A DNA stretch of 64,000 bases from Bradyrhizobium jicamae (lineage in GTDB: Bacteria; Pseudomonadota; Alphaproteobacteria; Rhizobiales; Xanthobacteraceae). Made by a program: the position numbers and the translations under genes. This document shows positions 35,011 to 43,616 of this stretch, piece by piece. The stretch covers positions 62,001 through 126,000 of the forward strand of contig NZ_JAFCKQ010000004.1 in NCBI RefSeq assembly GCF_018130215.1. The letters are read 5' to 3'. The notes beneath the pieces are model-generated. The model worked only from the letters and a program-made list of their open reading frames with translations. It searched no databases and was not told where the DNA came from. Position 1 is the first letter of the stretch; every line of letters starts with the position of its first letter.

Positions 35011-35952
35011 ATGGAATTGTCGGCTCGGCAAGGTAACTCAAATCGACCGTTTGGCAGCTGGGCCGACGATCTGGCGGTCGCCTTCGTCCAGCTGGAACCT
35101 CGCCGCGTTGCCGATCTGCCCTTCCGTGGTGCGATCGTCAGACAGGATGCGAATCCGATCAGGGTTTCCCGCGTCACCGCGACCAAGCACAGGGTTTTGC
35201 GCTTACGTTCCCATATTGCCCGCAGCACCGACGATCTGTGCTTCATAAACCTGCAGCTCGAAGGGGTCGGCCGCTACCTCCAACGCGGGCATGTTCAGAT
35301 TTGCGCTCCGGGAGACATGGCGCTGGTCGATACGACCGAGCCATTTGAAATCGCGAACACCCACGACTTCCGGCTGTTCTGCTTCGCGGTTCCCCGTCAT
35401 CTGGTGCCGAGTTGCCTTCTCGGCAGCCCGCGATTGAGTCTGACGGCGACCGAGATGGGCCGCGCCCTGTCCCGGACGCTGGTCGCCTACGCCGACCTTT
35501 GCCTCACCTCGCCGTTCTCATCGGAGATTCCCGCGCTCGGCGGCAGCCACATCGTCGATCTGATTTCCCAGATACCTTCCACGCTTGAACAGGTGTCATC
35601 GGAGTCAATCAAGGTTCCAGTCTTGTTGTCGATGATGATCGATCACATCGACAGGCATATCGTTGATCCCGACCTGTCGGCGGTGGCGCTCGCGCGACAA
35701 TTCCATTGCTCGGAACGTTACGTGCACAAGCTGTTCTCGACCACGGAGCAGACGGTCGGCGAACATATCAACGCCCGGCGAATCCAGCTCTGCACCCGTA
35801 ACCTGCTGGATCCCGGGGTAAGAAAAACCATTTCGGAAATTGCCTACGCCGCGGGCTTTCGCGACATTTCCTACTTCAACCACTTGTTCAAGCGCAGCCT
35901 CGGCATGGCGCCGAGAGAATTTCGCCGCTCCATGTCCGCGACGAACACATAA
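35011..35952 (+). CDS. AraC family transcriptional regulator
   Basis: The 313-residue regulator has an N-terminal ligand-sensing domain of the AraC_binding_2 type (DDLCFINLQLEGVGRYLQRG, ICAPGDMALVDTTEPFEI). At the C-terminus are two helix-turn-helix motifs: LSAVALARQFHCSERYVHKLF, then ISEIAYAAGFRDISYFNHLFKRSLGMAPREFR with the family's Gly-Phe and Pro-x-x-Arg landmarks. ATG 35011 is preferred; GTG 35005 and TTG 35002 are in frame. It is the first gene of a same-strand block with two acyl-CoA dehydrogenases and an SDR, which I infer it controls. The effector is unknown. Confidence 0.88.
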   Translation: MELSARQGNSNRPFGSWADDLAVAFVQLEPRRVADLPFRGAIVRQDANPIRVSRVTATKHRVLRLRSHIARSTDDLCFINLQLEGVGRYLQRGHVQICAPGDMALVDTTEPFEIANTHDFRLFCFAVPRHLVPSCLLGSPRLSLTATEMGRALSRTLVAYADLCLTSPFSSEIPALGGSHIVDLISQIPSTLEQVSSESIKVPVLLSMMIDHIDRHIVDPDLSAVALARQFHCSERYVHKLFSTTEQTVGEHINARRIQLCTRNLLDPGVRKTISEIAYAAGFRDISYFNHLFKRSLGMAPREFRRSMSATNT

Positions 35953-36104
35953 GGCGCTTCAAGCTCTGTCCGCGTGGCATCGCCGTCGGAGCTGTCGTGC
36001 GTGAGTGCGCCATCGACCAAAAGACCGTGCGCCATAGCCCAAGATTTCGGGATTCCGGGCCGCTAGCCTGTTCCGGATCGCGCAATCTTGATTGAATCCG
36101 GAAA

Positions 36105-37349
36105 ATGGCTATCGACTTTACGCTGACGCCCCAGCAGAGAAAAATTCAGCTTCGATCGCGTGAGTTCGCCAGGGATATGCTCGCGGCCGCGCGGTCCGCC
36201 GAGCAGCTGCCGACAGCCGAGCAACGATTCCTTGCGACCAGGCCGATCTACGAGGCGATGATTGCAGCCGGATTTCTCCGCAAGTGCATTCCGCGCGAGG
36301 CAGGTGGCGAAAGTGAGGGGTTGGTCGAGCTCGCCATTCTGGCGGAGGAGCTCTACAGCGCCAACGCAGGCGTCAGCCTCACCCTGATCGGCACACTGCT
36401 CGGGCTGCTTCCGATCCTGCTTGGCGGGTCTCCGGAGCAGCGCGGCAGGCTGCTCGCTTCCTTCTTGCGGGAGAGCGGCGCGCCGCTGGCCGCCTTTTGC
36501 GCGACGGAGCCGGGCGGCAGCGCCAACGCGGCGTCGCCACGTCCCGGCGAGGGCGTTCGAACCACCGCGAAGCTCGAGGGGGACCGCTGGATCATCCATG
36601 GACGGAAGAGCTGGGTTTCGTCCGCTTCCGGGTGGGATCGCAGAGGCGCCGAGATTCTTTGCGTCGTCTGCCGAACCGACCCCGCGGCGCCGCCCGAGAG
36701 ATCCGTCTCGATCATCGCTGTCGAACGTCCGGCTGCAGGCTTTGTGTTCGAACATGCAATTGAATCGCTGGGACATCGCGCGCACCTCTTGCCCCGGGTC
36801 CGCTTTGACGGTGTTGCAGCGCCGCGAGGCAATCTGGTGGGTGAGGAGGGCGGTGGTTTCGTCCTGACCGCGGCCAGCTTCACGGGCGCTGCGGCCCTGG
36901 TCGGGATCTTCGGCGTGGCCCTGATGCGGGCTGCGTTTGACGTTGCGTTGCAATTCGCCCGGACCGAGCGGCGCGGTGGAATTCATGCTGTCATCGAGCA
37001 TCAGGCTGTTGGATATGCCCTGGCTGATGCCAAGACGGTCATCGAGGCAGCGCGCGCTCTCGCCTGGCGGGCGTGCCGGGCCGTGGACGAGAGATCGCCC
37101 GCCGCCGATGAGCTTGCAATCCAGGCCAAGATCTTCGGCTCGGAGATGGCGGTCCGCGTAATATCGGATCTGATGCGCATCGTCGGCGTGGACAGTTACG
37201 ACTGCGAGTGTGCTCTCGGCCGTCTGCTTCAGGATGCGCTGGCGCTTCCCATCTTTGGCGGAGGCAATGTCGGCGTTCGTCGCCGCCAGCTCCACGCGAT
37301 CCTGAAACGACCCGGCTACGATCCCCTCGTCGAGGGGAAAGCCGACTGA
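36105..37349 (+). CDS. acyl-CoA dehydrogenase (first of two paralogues)
   Basis: The 414-residue flavoprotein has the acyl-CoA dehydrogenase architecture: an N-terminal helical domain (FLATRPIYEAMIAAGFLRKCIP), middle barrel with AAFCATEPGGSANAASPRPGEGVRT and WIIHGRKSWVSS, and a C-terminal four-helix bundle ending AIQAKIFGSEMAVRVISDLMRIVGVDSY. The usual Glu of the C-terminal tail is not obvious (FGGGNVG). Its substrate is unknown. It is paralogous to the protein at 38249, with many identical runs such as GIFGVALMRAAFD. It lies 152 bases after the AraC gene and 62 bases before the SDR. Confidence 0.85.
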   Translation: MAIDFTLTPQQRKIQLRSREFARDMLAAARSAEQLPTAEQRFLATRPIYEAMIAAGFLRKCIPREAGGESEGLVELAILAEELYSANAGVSLTLIGTLLGLLPILLGGSPEQRGRLLASFLRESGAPLAAFCATEPGGSANAASPRPGEGVRTTAKLEGDRWIIHGRKSWVSSASGWDRRGAEILCVVCRTDPAAPPERSVSIIAVERPAAGFVFEHAIESLGHRAHLLPRVRFDGVAAPRGNLVGEEGGGFVLTAASFTGAAALVGIFGVALMRAAFDVALQFARTERRGGIHAVIEHQAVGYALADAKTVIEAARALAWRACRAVDERSPAADELAIQAKIFGSEMAVRVISDLMRIVGVDSYDCECALGRLLQDALALPIFGGGNVGVRRRQLHAILKRPGYDPLVEGKAD

Positions 37350-37411
37350 CATTTGAAATCCGATGCGCGCTTGCGCTTCGTTCAACAATGGCGATCGGAG
37401 GAGCTGGTGAA

Positions 37412-38137
37412 ATGACAGATGCAGAAACGAAGGTTGCGGTCGTAACCGGCGCATCGCAGGGAATCGGCGCTGCGCTTGTTCAGGGTTTCCATCACCGCGG
37501 ATATCGCGTCGTCGCGATATCGCGATCGATCAAGCCGTCCGCCGACGCCAATGTCGTCACGGTGCAGGGCGACGTCGCCGACCGGAAGACCGCTGATATG
37601 GCGCTCAAGGAAGCGTTGGATCGCTTTGGGCGCATCGACACGCTGGTCAACAATGCCGGCATGTTCATGGCGAAACCCTTTACCATGTATTCGGACGAAG
37701 ATTATGCGGCCTACATCGCCACCAATGTCACGGGCTTCTTTTACATGACCCGGGCCGCGGTCGGCGCGATGCTGAAAAGAGGTAGCGGCCACGTCGTGAC
37801 CATCACCACGAGCCTGGTCGATCAACCGATGACGAGTGTCCCTTCCGTGCTCGCGTCCCTGACCAAGGGCGCGTTGAATGCCGCGACCAGGTCGCTCGCG
37901 ATCGAGTGTGCGGGTGGAGGTGTGCGCGTGAACGCGGTCTCTCCAGGCATCATCAAGACACCAATGCATCCCGCCGAGGCGCATTCGGCCCTGGCGCGGC
38001 TACATCCGATGGGACGCATGGGAGAAGCGTCGGACATTGTCGAGGCTGTCATGTACCTCGACCGGGCTCCGTTCGTGACGGGCGAAATCCTGCACGTCGA
38101 CGGCGGGCAGGCCGCAGGTCATCACGTGATTCAGTAA
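37412..38137 (+). CDS. SDR family protein lacking the catalytic Tyr
   Basis: The 241-residue classical SDR fold has an NAD(P) loop, VVTGASQGIG, and NNAG intact, and the Ser of VTITTSLVDQ. The Tyr-x3-Lys pair, however, reads ASLTK, so Ala stands where the catalytic Tyr belongs. Such proteins form a recognisable subgroup and may use another proton donor or be non-catalytic. GGAGGAG eight bases upstream fixes ATG 37412. It lies between the two acyl-CoA dehydrogenases on the same strand, so a role with their enoyl- or 3-hydroxyacyl-type products is likely but inferred. Confidence 0.82.
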   Translation: MTDAETKVAVVTGASQGIGAALVQGFHHRGYRVVAISRSIKPSADANVVTVQGDVADRKTADMALKEALDRFGRIDTLVNNAGMFMAKPFTMYSDEDYAAYIATNVTGFFYMTRAAVGAMLKRGSGHVVTITTSLVDQPMTSVPSVLASLTKGALNAATRSLAIECAGGGVRVNAVSPGIIKTPMHPAEAHSALARLHPMGRMGEASDIVEAVMYLDRAPFVTGEILHVDGGQAAGHHVIQ

Positions 38138-38248
38138 CCGGAGTCGGAGCCCGGGCCGGGACACGGTCCCCGGCCGATCATGTCGGCGGTCTTTCCATGT
38201 CCGCCTGACGAACGCCAACGTTGGTGCAGCATTCGGAGATTTGGTGCA

Positions 38249-39493
38249 ATGGCCATTGACTTCACGTTCACGAAGGCACAACGCGAACTGCAGCTGCAGT
38301 CGCGCAGGTTCGCCCAGGACACGCTCGCCGGAGCCGCCGCATGCGAAACGCTGGCAACGCCGGAAGAGCGCTTCCTGGCGACCAGGCCGATCTACGAGGC
38401 AATGGTTGCGGCTGGATATCTGCGCAGATGCATTCCGGCGCCCGCCGGCGGTGATGGTGCGGGGCTGGTCGATATGGCCATCCTGGCCGAGGAGTTCTAC
38501 TGCGTAAACGCCAGCGTTACCCTGACAATGCTGGGCACCGTTCTGGGCCTGTTGCCGATCTTGCTTGGAGGAACGCCGGAGCAATGTGGCCGGCTGCTGG
38601 CGCCGTTCCTGAAAGCGACCGGCGCGCCGCTGGCCGGGTTCTGCTTCAGCGAGCCCGGCGGAAGCGCGAACGCGGCTTCGCTACCTCCCGGGGAGGGCGT
38701 CCGAACCGTCGGGAAGCTCGCAGGAAACACCTGGACGATCAACGGCCGCAAGAAGTGGGTTTCCTCTGCGACCGGCTGGGACCGCAAGGGTGCCGATATC
38801 CTGTGCGTCGTGTGCAGGACCAATCCGGACGCAACACCGGACAAAGGCACCTCGATCATCGCGGTCGAGGGACCGGCACCGGGTGTGAAGTTCGAGCGCG
38901 CCATCGACACGATTGGTCACCGGGCGCATTTGGTGCCGGAGTTCGGCCTTCAGGATGTTGCCGCGCCTCGCGACAACCTGCTCGGAAGGGAAGGCGACGG
39001 ACTGACCCTGGCCATGGGCGCCTTTACCGGGACGGCCGCGCTGGTCGGAATCTTCGGTGTGGCCCTGATGCGGGCGGCATTCGACTTTGCGCTCAGATTC
39101 GCCAAGACGGAGAAACGCGGCGGCATCCATCCCATTATCGAGCACCAGGCCGTCGGCTATGCGCTTGCCGACGCCAAGATCGCGATCGAATCGGCGCGCT
39201 ATCTCAGCTGGCGAGCCTGTCATGCGCTCGATACGCAGTCGCCCGGTGCGGACGAGCTCGCCATCCAGGCGAAAATCTATGGCTCGGAAACGGCCGTTCG
39301 CGTGATCACCGACCTCATGCGGGTCGTCGGAATCGAAAGCTACGATCACGAGACGCCATTCGGCCGGCTGTTGCGTGATGCGCTCGCATTGCCGATCTTC
39401 GACGGCGGCAATATGGGCGTCCGGCGGCGTCAGTTGCACGCCATGCTCATGCAGCCGGCGTATGACCCGCTCACGGCATGCGGCGGGGCGTGA
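38249..39493 (+). CDS. acyl-CoA dehydrogenase (second of two paralogues)
   Basis: The 414-residue paralogue of the protein at 36105 has the same length, start (MAIDFT) and domain order. It shares long identical stretches (FLATRPIYEAM, GIFGVALMRAAFD, ELAIQAKI). The flavin and substrate motifs are AGFCFSEPGGSANAASLPPG and WTINGRKKWVSSA; the C-terminal FDGGNMG keeps an Asp where the first copy has Gly. The frame extends upstream to 38180, but ATG 38249 aligns with the start of the first copy. The pair looks like a local duplication or a heteromer of two subunits. Confidence 0.86.
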   Translation: MAIDFTFTKAQRELQLQSRRFAQDTLAGAAACETLATPEERFLATRPIYEAMVAAGYLRRCIPAPAGGDGAGLVDMAILAEEFYCVNASVTLTMLGTVLGLLPILLGGTPEQCGRLLAPFLKATGAPLAGFCFSEPGGSANAASLPPGEGVRTVGKLAGNTWTINGRKKWVSSATGWDRKGADILCVVCRTNPDATPDKGTSIIAVEGPAPGVKFERAIDTIGHRAHLVPEFGLQDVAAPRDNLLGREGDGLTLAMGAFTGTAALVGIFGVALMRAAFDFALRFAKTEKRGGIHPIIEHQAVGYALADAKIAIESARYLSWRACHALDTQSPGADELAIQAKIYGSETAVRVITDLMRVVGIESYDHETPFGRLLRDALALPIFDGGNMGVRRRQLHAMLMQPAYDPLTACGGA

Positions 39494-39547
39494 CTGTCCA
39501 TGCCGGGCTCGCGGCGAAGGACACTCCGAAATTGAAGAATTGACGAC

Positions 39548-41413
39548 CTATGTCAGCGCGCCCAGCACGCCGCGCGTCGCCTTGTCGATCTCATCGACAT
39601 AGCGACGCCGGGCGAAGGATTCCGTCAGGAATCCGACCACCTTGCGGCTATCGATGGCTTCGACCACCGCGAGCATTTCGGCCCCCGCCTCGTCGAACAC
39701 CGCCATTGCGGTCTTCACGTTCATCTCGGGCAGCAGCACGACGTCGGTGAAACGGGCAAGCTCGATGACCTGGATATCACTGGCGATGCCGTCGAGGTCG
39801 CCCGAATAGAGATCCGGCAGCATGACGAGGCCGACATATTCACCCGCACTGTTGGTGACGACGACGCCGGGCCGCGAACCCAGTGCAAATTCGGCTCGGG
39901 TTTCAGCAATGGTCGAAGTCGACGGCACCTTGCCGATGTCGGAGCTCATCATGCGTTCGACGGTAAGGTTGCGCAGCCAGCCGACGTCGTTGGCGCTGCG
40001 GATGGTTTCGCCGCGCAGATGCAGACGCCAGGTCGAGAACGAATGCCCGAAGATGGAGCGTACGCAGATCGAGGTGACGATGCAGCCGGCCAGCACCAGC
40101 GCGGTGACGTCGACATTGCGCGTCATCTCGAGCACCAGGAACGACATGGTCAGCGGGCCGCCGACGATGGCGACCCCGAGCGTCGCCATGCCGGTCAACA
40201 TGGCGACCAGCGGATCGGGCGCGAGGGCGGGGCTGACGAGCAGCAGGACCCCGGCAAAGAACTTGCCGAGCAGGCTGCCGACGAACAGCGAGGCGAAGAA
40301 CAGGCCGCCGCGAAAGCCTGATGCCAGTGACACCAGGCAGGCGACCACCTTCAGCCCGACGATCACGGCAATCAGCCCGATCGCCATCTCATGATGCAGG
40401 TCCAGGACCATCGCACCGTGGCCCGCAGCAAGCACCTGAGGCGTGATGATCGCCAGGCCGCCGACGATCAGGCCGCCCAGTATCGGCCGGACCCAGACCG
40501 GCAGCCAGGCGAACAGCCGCTCGAAAACCGACGAGCTCCGCATCACCGCGATCCCGATGCCGCCGGCGATCAGCGCCAGCACGAGGAGCGCCAGATATTG
40601 CTCGATGCCAACCCCGCCCACCCGCGGGACTTCCAGCGAATAGGGCGCGCCGCCGAGCCATTGCGCAGTCAGGGCGCCGGCGAGCGATGCGGCCAGGATC
40701 GGTGCGGCGCTGCCGACCGAATAGACGCCGACGATCAACTCGCATGCGTAGAAGGCTCCGGTGATCGGAGCACCGAACGCGGCTGCGATGGCCGCCGCCG
40801 CGCCGCAACCGACGATCAGGCGAAGATCGTTGCGCCGCAGATTGAGGAGGCGACCGAGCAGCGACGCGATACCGGACCCGATCTGGGTGTATCCGGCCTC
40901 GAGTCCCACCGAGGCGCCGCATCCGTTGGAAATCATGGTCTGGCTCGAGACAACCACGCTGTCGCGCATGGACAAATGGCCGCCGCGCAGGGCATTGGCC
41001 TCGATCGGGTCGACGGCATTGGAAATCTTCATCCGGCGGCGCGACCATTCCATGATGCCGAGCACCAGTCCACCGGTCGCCGGCGCGATCAGCGCCGCCC
41101 ATGGACTGACGAAGGTATTCGCGGACAGCCGCACATCGATCGGTATCCCGTAGATCAGGACATGCGCGATCTGGGCGATCTCGGCCATCAGGGTGACCAC
41201 CGCGCCGGTGGCGGTGCCGAGCACCAGCGCGAGCGGGATCAGATAGAACTCGTTGCTGCGCAGAAGTGCGCGCAGGCGGGTCAGGCTTCGGCTCGATCCC
41301 CGGTAATCAACGATGTGCCTGATCCGAGCAAACACGCGCTGTTCCTTCTTGCACCAGCCCGACGCCACGGCTCGCGGGCCAAAATTGCCGATGGAGAGCC
41401 CGCACTGTGCCAT
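39548..41413 (-). CDS. CLC-family chloride channel/antiporter with CBS domains
   Basis: The 621-residue protein has a CLC membrane core of about ten to twelve helices (residues 50-455) and a cytoplasmic tail with two CBS-like halves (about 480-600). The gating Glu loop reads GASVGLEAGYTQIGSG, so the Glu is kept but the usual GREGP is GLEAG. The second loop is GGLFFASLF, where GIFAP is typical, and the first, usually GSGIP, is NAVDP. It moves anions across the inner membrane, perhaps in exchange for protons, but these changes mean chloride selectivity should not be assumed. It is convergent with the acyl-CoA dehydrogenase gene. Confidence 0.85.
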   Translation of the reverse strand: MAQCGLSIGNFGPRAVASGWCKKEQRVFARIRHIVDYRGSSRSLTRLRALLRSNEFYLIPLALVLGTATGAVVTLMAEIAQIAHVLIYGIPIDVRLSANTFVSPWAALIAPATGGLVLGIMEWSRRRMKISNAVDPIEANALRGGHLSMRDSVVVSSQTMISNGCGASVGLEAGYTQIGSGIASLLGRLLNLRRNDLRLIVGCGAAAAIAAAFGAPITGAFYACELIVGVYSVGSAAPILAASLAGALTAQWLGGAPYSLEVPRVGGVGIEQYLALLVLALIAGGIGIAVMRSSSVFERLFAWLPVWVRPILGGLIVGGLAIITPQVLAAGHGAMVLDLHHEMAIGLIAVIVGLKVVACLVSLASGFRGGLFFASLFVGSLLGKFFAGVLLLVSPALAPDPLVAMLTGMATLGVAIVGGPLTMSFLVLEMTRNVDVTALVLAGCIVTSICVRSIFGHSFSTWRLHLRGETIRSANDVGWLRNLTVERMMSSDIGKVPSTSTIAETRAEFALGSRPGVVVTNSAGEYVGLVMLPDLYSGDLDGIASDIQVIELARFTDVVLLPEMNVKTAMAVFDEAGAEMLAVVEAIDSRKVVGFLTESFARRRYVDEIDKATRGVLGALT

Positions 41414-41668
41414 ACAATGCGCGCGACGGGATTTCAGTACAACAAACGATGAGTGATGGCGATCCGGCGCCGGGAAGGCCCGCGGCAGCGGCTGATCGCC
41501 GGCCGTCTCACGTCAGAAATGCAGTGACAGTGCATTCAATGACGCCGAGCCAAATGCACTGACACCGTGGCCGGAGGCAACCCGTCGTCGTGAGCGCCGT
41601 CCGATTTGACTCCGGTATGCGCCTCTGGCCCAATCGATTTTGCCATGGTCGTCATATCGGGGAAGTTC

Positions 41669-42139
41669 ATGAGTGAGGAAGCTGGCCTGCCGCTCGCCGA
41701 TGCGGCGACGACCCGGTCGATCTTCGACTGGCTCGAACGCTTCGCCGCCTGCGTCAGGGCGGTCGACTATGCCGCTGCCCGTCCGTTCTGGCATCCCGAT
41801 ATCGTCGCGTTCGGCACCTATCAGGAGCTCATCCGCGGCCTCGCGCGCTGGACCGAGACACAATGGGACAATGTCTGGCCGCGCACGGCGGATTTCGCTT
41901 TCGACCTCGACAATACCGCGGTGCTGGTCAGCGCCGACGGCGGCATGGCGACGGTGATCACGCCGTGGACCAGCACCGGTTTCGATCCGGACGGCGGCCG
42001 CTTCGACCGACCGGGGCGGGCGACGATCATTCTCGCACGCCAGGCCGACGGGCGCTGGCTCGGCATCCATTCCCACATGTCGCTGCAGCGGGGCGTGCCG
42101 CAGGACAGCCACGGCAACCGGCCTGTCAAGGCGCGTTAA
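41669..42139 (+). CDS. NTF2-like / SnoaL-type protein
   Basis: This 156-residue cone-shaped-fold protein has a helix-rich start (SIFDWLERFAACVRAVDYAAARPFWHPDIVAFGTY), then strands ending RATIILARQADGRWLGIHSHMSLQRGVP. This is the usual pattern of NTF2-like enzymes and binding proteins (ketosteroid isomerase, SnoaL, SgcJ). No catalytic Asp pair can be assigned. GGGGAAG five bases upstream supports ATG 41669; an ATG at 41645 is also in frame. It is convergent with a second NTF2-like gene 42 bases away. Confidence 0.75.
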   Translation: MSEEAGLPLADAATTRSIFDWLERFAACVRAVDYAAARPFWHPDIVAFGTYQELIRGLARWTETQWDNVWPRTADFAFDLDNTAVLVSADGGMATVITPWTSTGFDPDGGRFDRPGRATIILARQADGRWLGIHSHMSLQRGVPQDSHGNRPVKAR

Positions 42140-42181
42140 GCTTAAGCCGCGGGCTGCGAGACGCGAGCCTGCTGCCGCCGG

Positions 42182-42613
42182 TTACGGCAATGCTTCATAC
42201 AGGCACCCGGCGCCTTCGCAGGTCAGCGCCACGAACACTTCGGAGCGGATGAGCCAGCGTCCGTCCCGTTTCACCCACTGCGCCGCATAGCGGCCGGCGA
42301 TGACCGGCTGCCCGTCTGCACCGCCGAGATGTCCCGACCAACGCCCCTCCTCGTAAGCCAGAGGCCAGCGATCGCTGACATCGACGGTGACGGCCGTGCG
42401 CTGATAGATGATGGGATCTTGCCCGGAGCTGGTGGACGACAGCGTGTCGAGGTAGGCGGACCGGCCCGCAATCGCCTGGCCGAGCGCCCTGCGCATGGTC
42501 ACGTCCTCGGTCCAGACCGATGCCGCGGCTTCGAAATCGCGATTGGCCATCGCCCTGGTCTGCGCGGCGCGCGCCATCCTGATTTCAGCCGCGGCGTCGT
42601 TCCGATTGCTCAT
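42182..42613 (-). CDS. NTF2-like protein
   Basis: A second cone-fold protein, of 143 residues, has a helical start (AAAEIRMARAAQTRAMANRDFEAAASVWTEDVTMRR), then SAYLDTLSSTSSG and strands ending AAQWVKRDGRWLIRSEVFVALTC. It is related in fold but not in sequence detail to the gene at 41669; both end in a W-L-I/G strand, typical of the family. GGAG lies upstream of ATG 42613. The function is unknown. The tRNA-Leu gene lies upstream on the same strand. Confidence 0.75.
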   Translation of the reverse strand: MSNRNDAAAEIRMARAAQTRAMANRDFEAAASVWTEDVTMRRALGQAIAGRSAYLDTLSSTSSGQDPIIYQRTAVTVDVSDRWPLAYEEGRWSGHLGGADGQPVIAGRYAAQWVKRDGRWLIRSEVFVALTCEGAGCLYEALP

Positions 42614-42742
42614 CGATGTCGTCTCCGGGGCAAGCCACGGCGTTTCGTTGATCCGATGGCGCAAGAGATCAAGGTCTCGGGATTACGGTGACGGCGTACG
42701 CCATTTTGGCGTTGTCGCCTTCACGCCGCACACAGCGAAGGT

Positions 42743-42827
42743 TGGTGCCCCTGGCCGGAATCGAACCAGCACTCCTTGCGGAACTCGATTTTGAGTCGAG
42801 CGCGTCTACCAGTTCCGCCACAGGGGC
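42743..42827 (-). tRNA. tRNA-Leu (anticodon CAA)
   Basis: The 85 bases fold into a class II tRNA with an encoded CCA end (42743-42745). The acceptor stem pairs GCCCCTG with CAGGGGC, the anticodon loop is CTCAAAA with anticodon CAA, the variable arm is long, as in leucine tRNAs, and the T-loop has the GGTTCGATTCC pattern. It decodes UUG codons. The gene is transcribed from the minus strand. No integrase gene or duplicated 3' end is visible next to it, so it has not served as an integration site here. Confidence 0.97.
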
Positions 42828-43022
42828 ATTCGCGGGCTCCGGCCAAACGAAACGGCTGGGGTCGCGAAGCGCGGCGGACTATAGCGGGCAGTCTGTTCCG
42901 GTCAACCCGCGCGGATGTGATTGTCCCGCGCCTCGACAGCGGTTTTTGCCCGCGATACGACCCCGATCAGGCACGGAATCCGGATATACCTCTCGCGGAC
43001 CGATGCGCTCGGGAGATACGAT

Positions 43023-43559
43023 TTGACGCTCGCCACCGCCCATTCCTCGCACGCCCCCGCTCGCGGCAATCCGGCGCTGACGGCATCCGGCGCGATTGCC
43101 GTGATTGCAGCCCTGACGCTGGCCGGCGCATGGTTCTTCCAGCTCGTGCTGGAGATCCTGCCCTGTCCGCTCTGCCTCGAGCAGCGCTATGCCTACTACC
43201 TCGCGGTCCCGCTCGGCGTCCTGGTTGCGCTGGCGGCCGCACGGGGCGCGCCGCGCCCGGTCGTGCTGGCCGGGCTCGTCCTGCTCGGCCTTGCCGCGCT
43301 CGCCAATGCCACCCTCGGGACCTACCACGCCGGTGTCGAATGGGGGTTCTGGCAGGGACCGACCGACTGCACCGGCCCGATCGTCAATCTCGGCAATGCC
43401 GGCAGCCTGCTGGAGCAGCTCGACAAGGTGAAGGTGGTCCGCTGCGACGAGGTGCAGTGGCGCTTCCTCGGCCTCTCGCTCGCCGGCTACAACGTGCTGA
43501 TCTCGCTCTTGATGGCTGCGATCGCCGGCTGGGGCGTGGTGAAGGCGGCGAAGGCCTGA
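43023..43559 (+). CDS. dsbB: disulfide bond formation protein DsbB
   Basis: The 178-residue inner-membrane protein has four transmembrane helices and the two periplasmic cysteine pairs of DsbB: CPLC in LPCPLCLEQRY, and a second pair in PTDCTGP and VVRCDE. It re-oxidises DsbA and passes electrons to quinone. TTG 43023 is chosen because GGGAG lies eight bases upstream; the frame further upstream lacks support. A DsbA-like protein is encoded at 49591, which could be its partner, although the two are not in one operon. Confidence 0.9.
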   Translation: MTLATAHSSHAPARGNPALTASGAIAVIAALTLAGAWFFQLVLEILPCPLCLEQRYAYYLAVPLGVLVALAAARGAPRPVVLAGLVLLGLAALANATLGTYHAGVEWGFWQGPTDCTGPIVNLGNAGSLLEQLDKVKVVRCDEVQWRFLGLSLAGYNVLISLLMAAIAGWGVVKAAKA

Positions 43560-43616
43560 CCGAGCGAAACCTGCCATCTCGTCCCACAGAACGAAGTCGA
43601 AATGCGCGATCCCGCG

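Noticed and set aside
42743..42827. tRNA-Leu as an integration site of a genomic island
   Set aside because: No integrase and no repeated tRNA 3' end could be seen in the flanks, and neighbours look like native chromosome.
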